Assembly: GCA_026785815.1 (NCBI GenBank)
Contig: JAJAZH010000425.1
Location: 1-8,694 of the forward strand
Origin: Ramlibacter sp.
Lineage (GTDB): Bacteria > Pseudomonadota > Gammaproteobacteria > Burkholderiales > Burkholderiaceae_C
Length of the DNA: 8,694 nucleotides
Reading direction: 5' to 3'
Shown: piece by piece, positions 6,745 to 8,694 of the stretch
Position numbering within the stretch: the stretch's first letter is position 1
Layout of the letters: every line of letters starts with the position of its first letter
Notes under the pieces: model-generated
Database searches by the model: none
Seen by the model: only the letters and a program-made list of their open reading frames with translations
Told to the model about the DNA's origin: nothing
Translations under genes and position numbers: made by a program

Positions 6745-8544
6745 TCAGAGCTTGAGCAGCACCTCCAGATCCTCCAGTGTATTGGCCTCGTGCAGGGGCT
6801 TGTCGAAACGGATCCGCAGCATCCGCGGAAAACGCACGGCGATACCGCTCTTGTGGCGCGGGCTGCGGTTGATTCCCTCGAACCCGAGCTCGAACACCAG
6901 CGACGGCTTGACGCTGCGCACCGGGCCGAATTTTTCCAGCGTGGTCTTGCGAATCACCGCATCGACCTTGCGGAACTCCTCGTCCGTCAACCCGGAATAC
7001 GCCTTGGCAAAGGCCACCAGCTGCAACGGATCCTGCGGCTCGCCTTCGGCTCTCGCCCGCACCAGCTCCTTGCGAGAAGCACTGGTCCCCACGCTTGCGG
7101 CCGAAGCCGCTGCGCCGCCCCCCGGGGGGGCCTTCGCGCCTCGGGACGGCCCAGCGGCGCTCATCGCATCGAGCACCGCCTGGGCTTCCTCCGGGCCGCG
7201 TGGCTCGCGGTTCCAGACCGCGAAGGTGTAGTCGGTGTAGAGCGATGCCCTCCGGCCATGCCCGGCCTGGGCGTAGATCAGCACGCAGTCGATCGTCATC
7301 GGATCGATCTTCCACTTCCACCACAAGCCGTCGGCCTTGGTCCGGCCGGTGCCATAGGCGGCGTCGAGGCGCTTGAGCATGAAGCCCTCCACGCCCATCG
7401 CGCGCGACTGTTCGCGCCGCTTCGCGAACTCCAGCCAGGTGGCGCCGGCCTCGACCGGCGACAGCTTGAACGCCGTGGGCAGCAACAGGGCTTCCAGCCG
7501 GCTGCGGCGCTCACGCTGCGACAGCGAGCGGATGTCCGCGCCCTGCTGCTCCAGCAGGTCATACGCCATGAAGGTCACCGGCGCGTCCGCCAGCACCTTT
7601 TTGGTCAGCGTCTTGCGGCCGATGCGCTGCTGGAGCAGGGAGAACGCCGCCGCCCGACCCTCCTGCCACACCATGATCTCGCCATCGAGCACGGTGCCAT
7701 CGGGCAGAGCGGCTGCCAGCGCGACCAACTCGGGAAAGCGGTCGGTCACCAGTTCCTCCCCACGCGACCAGATCCAGGTCTGGCCCTGCCGGCGCACGAT
7801 CTGACCGCGGATGCCGTCGTACTTCCACTCGACCTGCCAGTGCGTGACCGGTCCCAGCATCGACGCGAACAGCTCGGGCGGTGCATCGAGCTGGTGGGCC
7901 AGGAAAAACGGGTACGGCTGGCCGAGGTCCTGCACGTCCGCGACGCCTTCCTGGGTCTGGGCAATCAGGGCCAGGAAGCGCTGCACCGTCGGCAGGCTCT
8001 TGCCATCGGTGTAACCCATCATCCGTTGCGCCACCCGCTTGGCGTCGACGCCCGAATGGGCCGCCAGCGCGCGCTGCACCAGCAACTTGCTGACGCCGAC
8101 CCGAAAGCCGCCGCCCACCAGTTTCGACAGCAGGAAGCGGCCGGTGGCATCGAGTTCGCTCCAGTACGACTGGACGCGCGAGGCGATCTCGGGCTCGCTC
8201 ATTCCTCGCAGCGGCAGCAGGCGCTGCTCCACCCATTGAGCCAGGCCGACATCCGAGGTCTGCGTCCCCTGCGGCAGGATATGGGCGATGGTTTCGGCCA
8301 GGTCGCCGACCGCCTGGTAGCACTCGTCGAACAGCCACCGCTCGATGCCTGCCAGCTCGCAGGCCAGCAGCGCCAGGCTGTTCATCGACACCACCTGGCG
8401 CGGCTTGCCGCCGGACAGGAAGTAGACGGCCCACGCGGCGTCGGCCGGTGACGCTTCGGCGAAGTAACGCCGCAGCGCATCGACCTTGGCGTTGGTGGAA
8501 GTGGTCGCATCGAGCTCGGCGAACAGACGCGAGAACTGCTTCAT
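6745..8544 (-). CDS. ATP-dependent DNA ligase of the exonuclease-ligase-helicase repair cluster
   Basis: A 599-residue ATP-dependent DNA ligase that seals nicks, of the bacterial class found with Lhr-like helicase and a metallo-beta-lactamase-fold exonuclease. Residues 1 to about 230 are the DNA-binding domain. The nucleotidyltransferase domain (about 235-415) has motif I EWKYDGIRG with the AMP-accepting K241, motif III LDGEIMVW (286-293), motif IV EGFMLKR (386-392) and motif V WWKWKID (408-414). The OB-fold domain follows, ending with FELGFEGINRSPRHKSGIAVRFPR (about 551-574). Between FAVWNR (441-446) and AFAKAYSGLTD (511-521), residues 461-487 are a Gly/Ala/Ser/Pro-rich tract encoded by a dispersed repeat read in frame. 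The start ATG at 8544 overlaps the exonuclease stop as ATGA. All catalytic motifs are intact, so the enzyme is probably active. Confidence 0.96.
   Translation of the reverse strand: MKQFSRLFAELDATTSTNAKVDALRRYFAEASPADAAWAVYFLSGGKPRQVVSMNSLALLACELAGIERWLFDECYQAVGDLAETIAHILPQGTQTSDVGLAQWVEQRLLPLRGMSEPEIASRVQSYWSELDATGRFLLSKLVGGGFRVGVSKLLVQRALAAHSGVDAKRVAQRMMGYTDGKSLPTVQRFLALIAQTQEGVADVQDLGQPYPFFLAHQLDAPPELFASMLGPVTHWQVEWKYDGIRGQIVRRQGQTWIWSRGEELVTDRFPELVALAAALPDGTVLDGEIMVWQEGRAAAFSLLQQRIGRKTLTKKVLADAPVTFMAYDLLEQQGADIRSLSQRERRSRLEALLLPTAFKLSPVEAGATWLEFAKRREQSRAMGVEGFMLKRLDAAYGTGRTKADGLWWKWKIDPMTIDCVLIYAQAGHGRRASLYTDYTFAVWNREPRGPEEAQAVLDAMSAAGPSRGAKAPPGGGAAASAASVGTSASRKELVRARAEGEPQDPLQLVAFAKAYSGLTDEEFRKVDAVIRKTTLEKFGPVRSVKPSLVFELGFEGINRSPRHKSGIAVRFPRMLRIRFDKPLHEANTLEDLEVLLKL
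7084..7164. repeat. Comamonadaceae-type dispersed GC-rich repeat inside the ligase coding region
   Basis: The 81-bp segment begins GGTCCCCACGCTTGCGGCC, passes through a C6G7 block (7118-7130) and ends with ACGGCCCAGCGGCGCTCAT. It contains a hairpin GCGGC-CGAA-GCCGC (7097-7110). I recognise this arrangement from memory as a short repeat scattered through Comamonadaceae genomes, where its translated end reads MxAAGPxxGAKAPxGG. On the ligase strand it gives exactly 27 codons, from M461 to T487, with no stop and no frame change. The boundaries are estimated from the remembered consensus; no second copy was seen in this window. Confidence 0.65.
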
Positions 8545-8694
8545 GTCGCCGGCGCTGCCTCCACGTCCGCCTCGACCGCGTCACCTCCGTATTCGGTTTC
8601 AAACGATTCGGCCTGCAATCCTTGTTCGGCCAGGTAACGCACCATCACCGGAATGCTGCCGTGCGTGACGATCACCCGCTGGGCGCCGGTGGCC
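8541..8694 (-). CDS. Ligase-associated DNA exonuclease, C-terminal end only
   Basis: The last 50 codons and stop of a gene entering from the right edge. The visible end includes QRVIVTHGSIPVMVRYLAEQ, then FETEYGGD, then a short acidic and Ala-rich tail. The VTHG segment followed by a helix and a TEYG-like ending matches the C-terminus of the metallo-beta-lactamase/beta-CASP-fold exonucleases encoded next to this class of ligase. The TGA stop overlaps the ligase start as ATGA, a classic coupled arrangement. The catalytic metal-binding motifs lie outside the window, so the assignment depends on this short end and the ligase context. Confidence 0.82.
   Translation of the reverse strand, partial: ATGAQRVIVTHGSIPVMVRYLAEQGLQAESFETEYGGDAVEADVEAAPAT

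Noticed and set aside
6505..8451. A 648-codon open frame on the plus strand opposite the ligase and metalloprotease genes
   Set aside because: It is the GC-driven antisense shadow of the ligase and protease frames. Its translation shows no recognisable domain and is rich in His, Arg and Gln, typical of antisense of high-GC genes.

Overview
The window is GC-rich bacterial chromosome with tightly packed genes. Protein character and one recognisable dispersed repeat (inside the ligase gene) suggest Burkholderiales, most likely Comamonadaceae. This placement rests on family resemblance and memory of the repeat, not on a database search. There are nine real genes. Two run off the edges, and no RNA gene, CRISPR array, IS element or phage gene was seen.

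Layout, left to right. (1) 1-570, minus: N-terminal part of a ligase-associated DEXH-box helicase (Lhr-like), cut by the left edge. (2) 571-681: a 111-bp divergent intergenic region. (3) 682-3672, plus: a two-gene unit, a formylglycine-type sulfatase without signal peptide followed 33 bp later by a SulP/STAS anion transporter. (4) 3673-3830: a convergent intergenic region with one GC-rich hairpin. (5) 3831-5856, minus: folE (GTP cyclohydrolase I), a short BLUF blue-light photoreceptor 4 bp behind it, then a DUF429 RNase H-fold protein. (6) 5857-5948: 92 bp upstream of folE with two palindromes. (7) 5949-8694, minus: the end of a ligase-associated exonuclease, an ATP-dependent DNA ligase overlapping it by 4 bp, and an exported DUF4124-plus-matrixin metalloprotease 4 bp behind the ligase.

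How the genes work together. Exonuclease, ligase and Lhr-like helicase are parts of a known bacterial DNA-damage-response cluster, normally contiguous. Here about 6.2 kb carrying six genes lies between the ligase and helicase genes. The folE-BLUF pair looks translationally coupled and suggests a light-linked pterin/folate function, plausibly related to photolyase cofactor supply. The sulfatase-SulP pair suggests sulfate-ester use or sulfate movement. The most distinctive sequence feature is an 81-bp Comamonadaceae-type repeat that reads through in frame inside the C-terminal domain of the ligase. No clearly new multi-gene system is visible. The interest lies in the repeat-derived ligase linker, the BLUF-folE coupling and the protease attached to the ligase operon.
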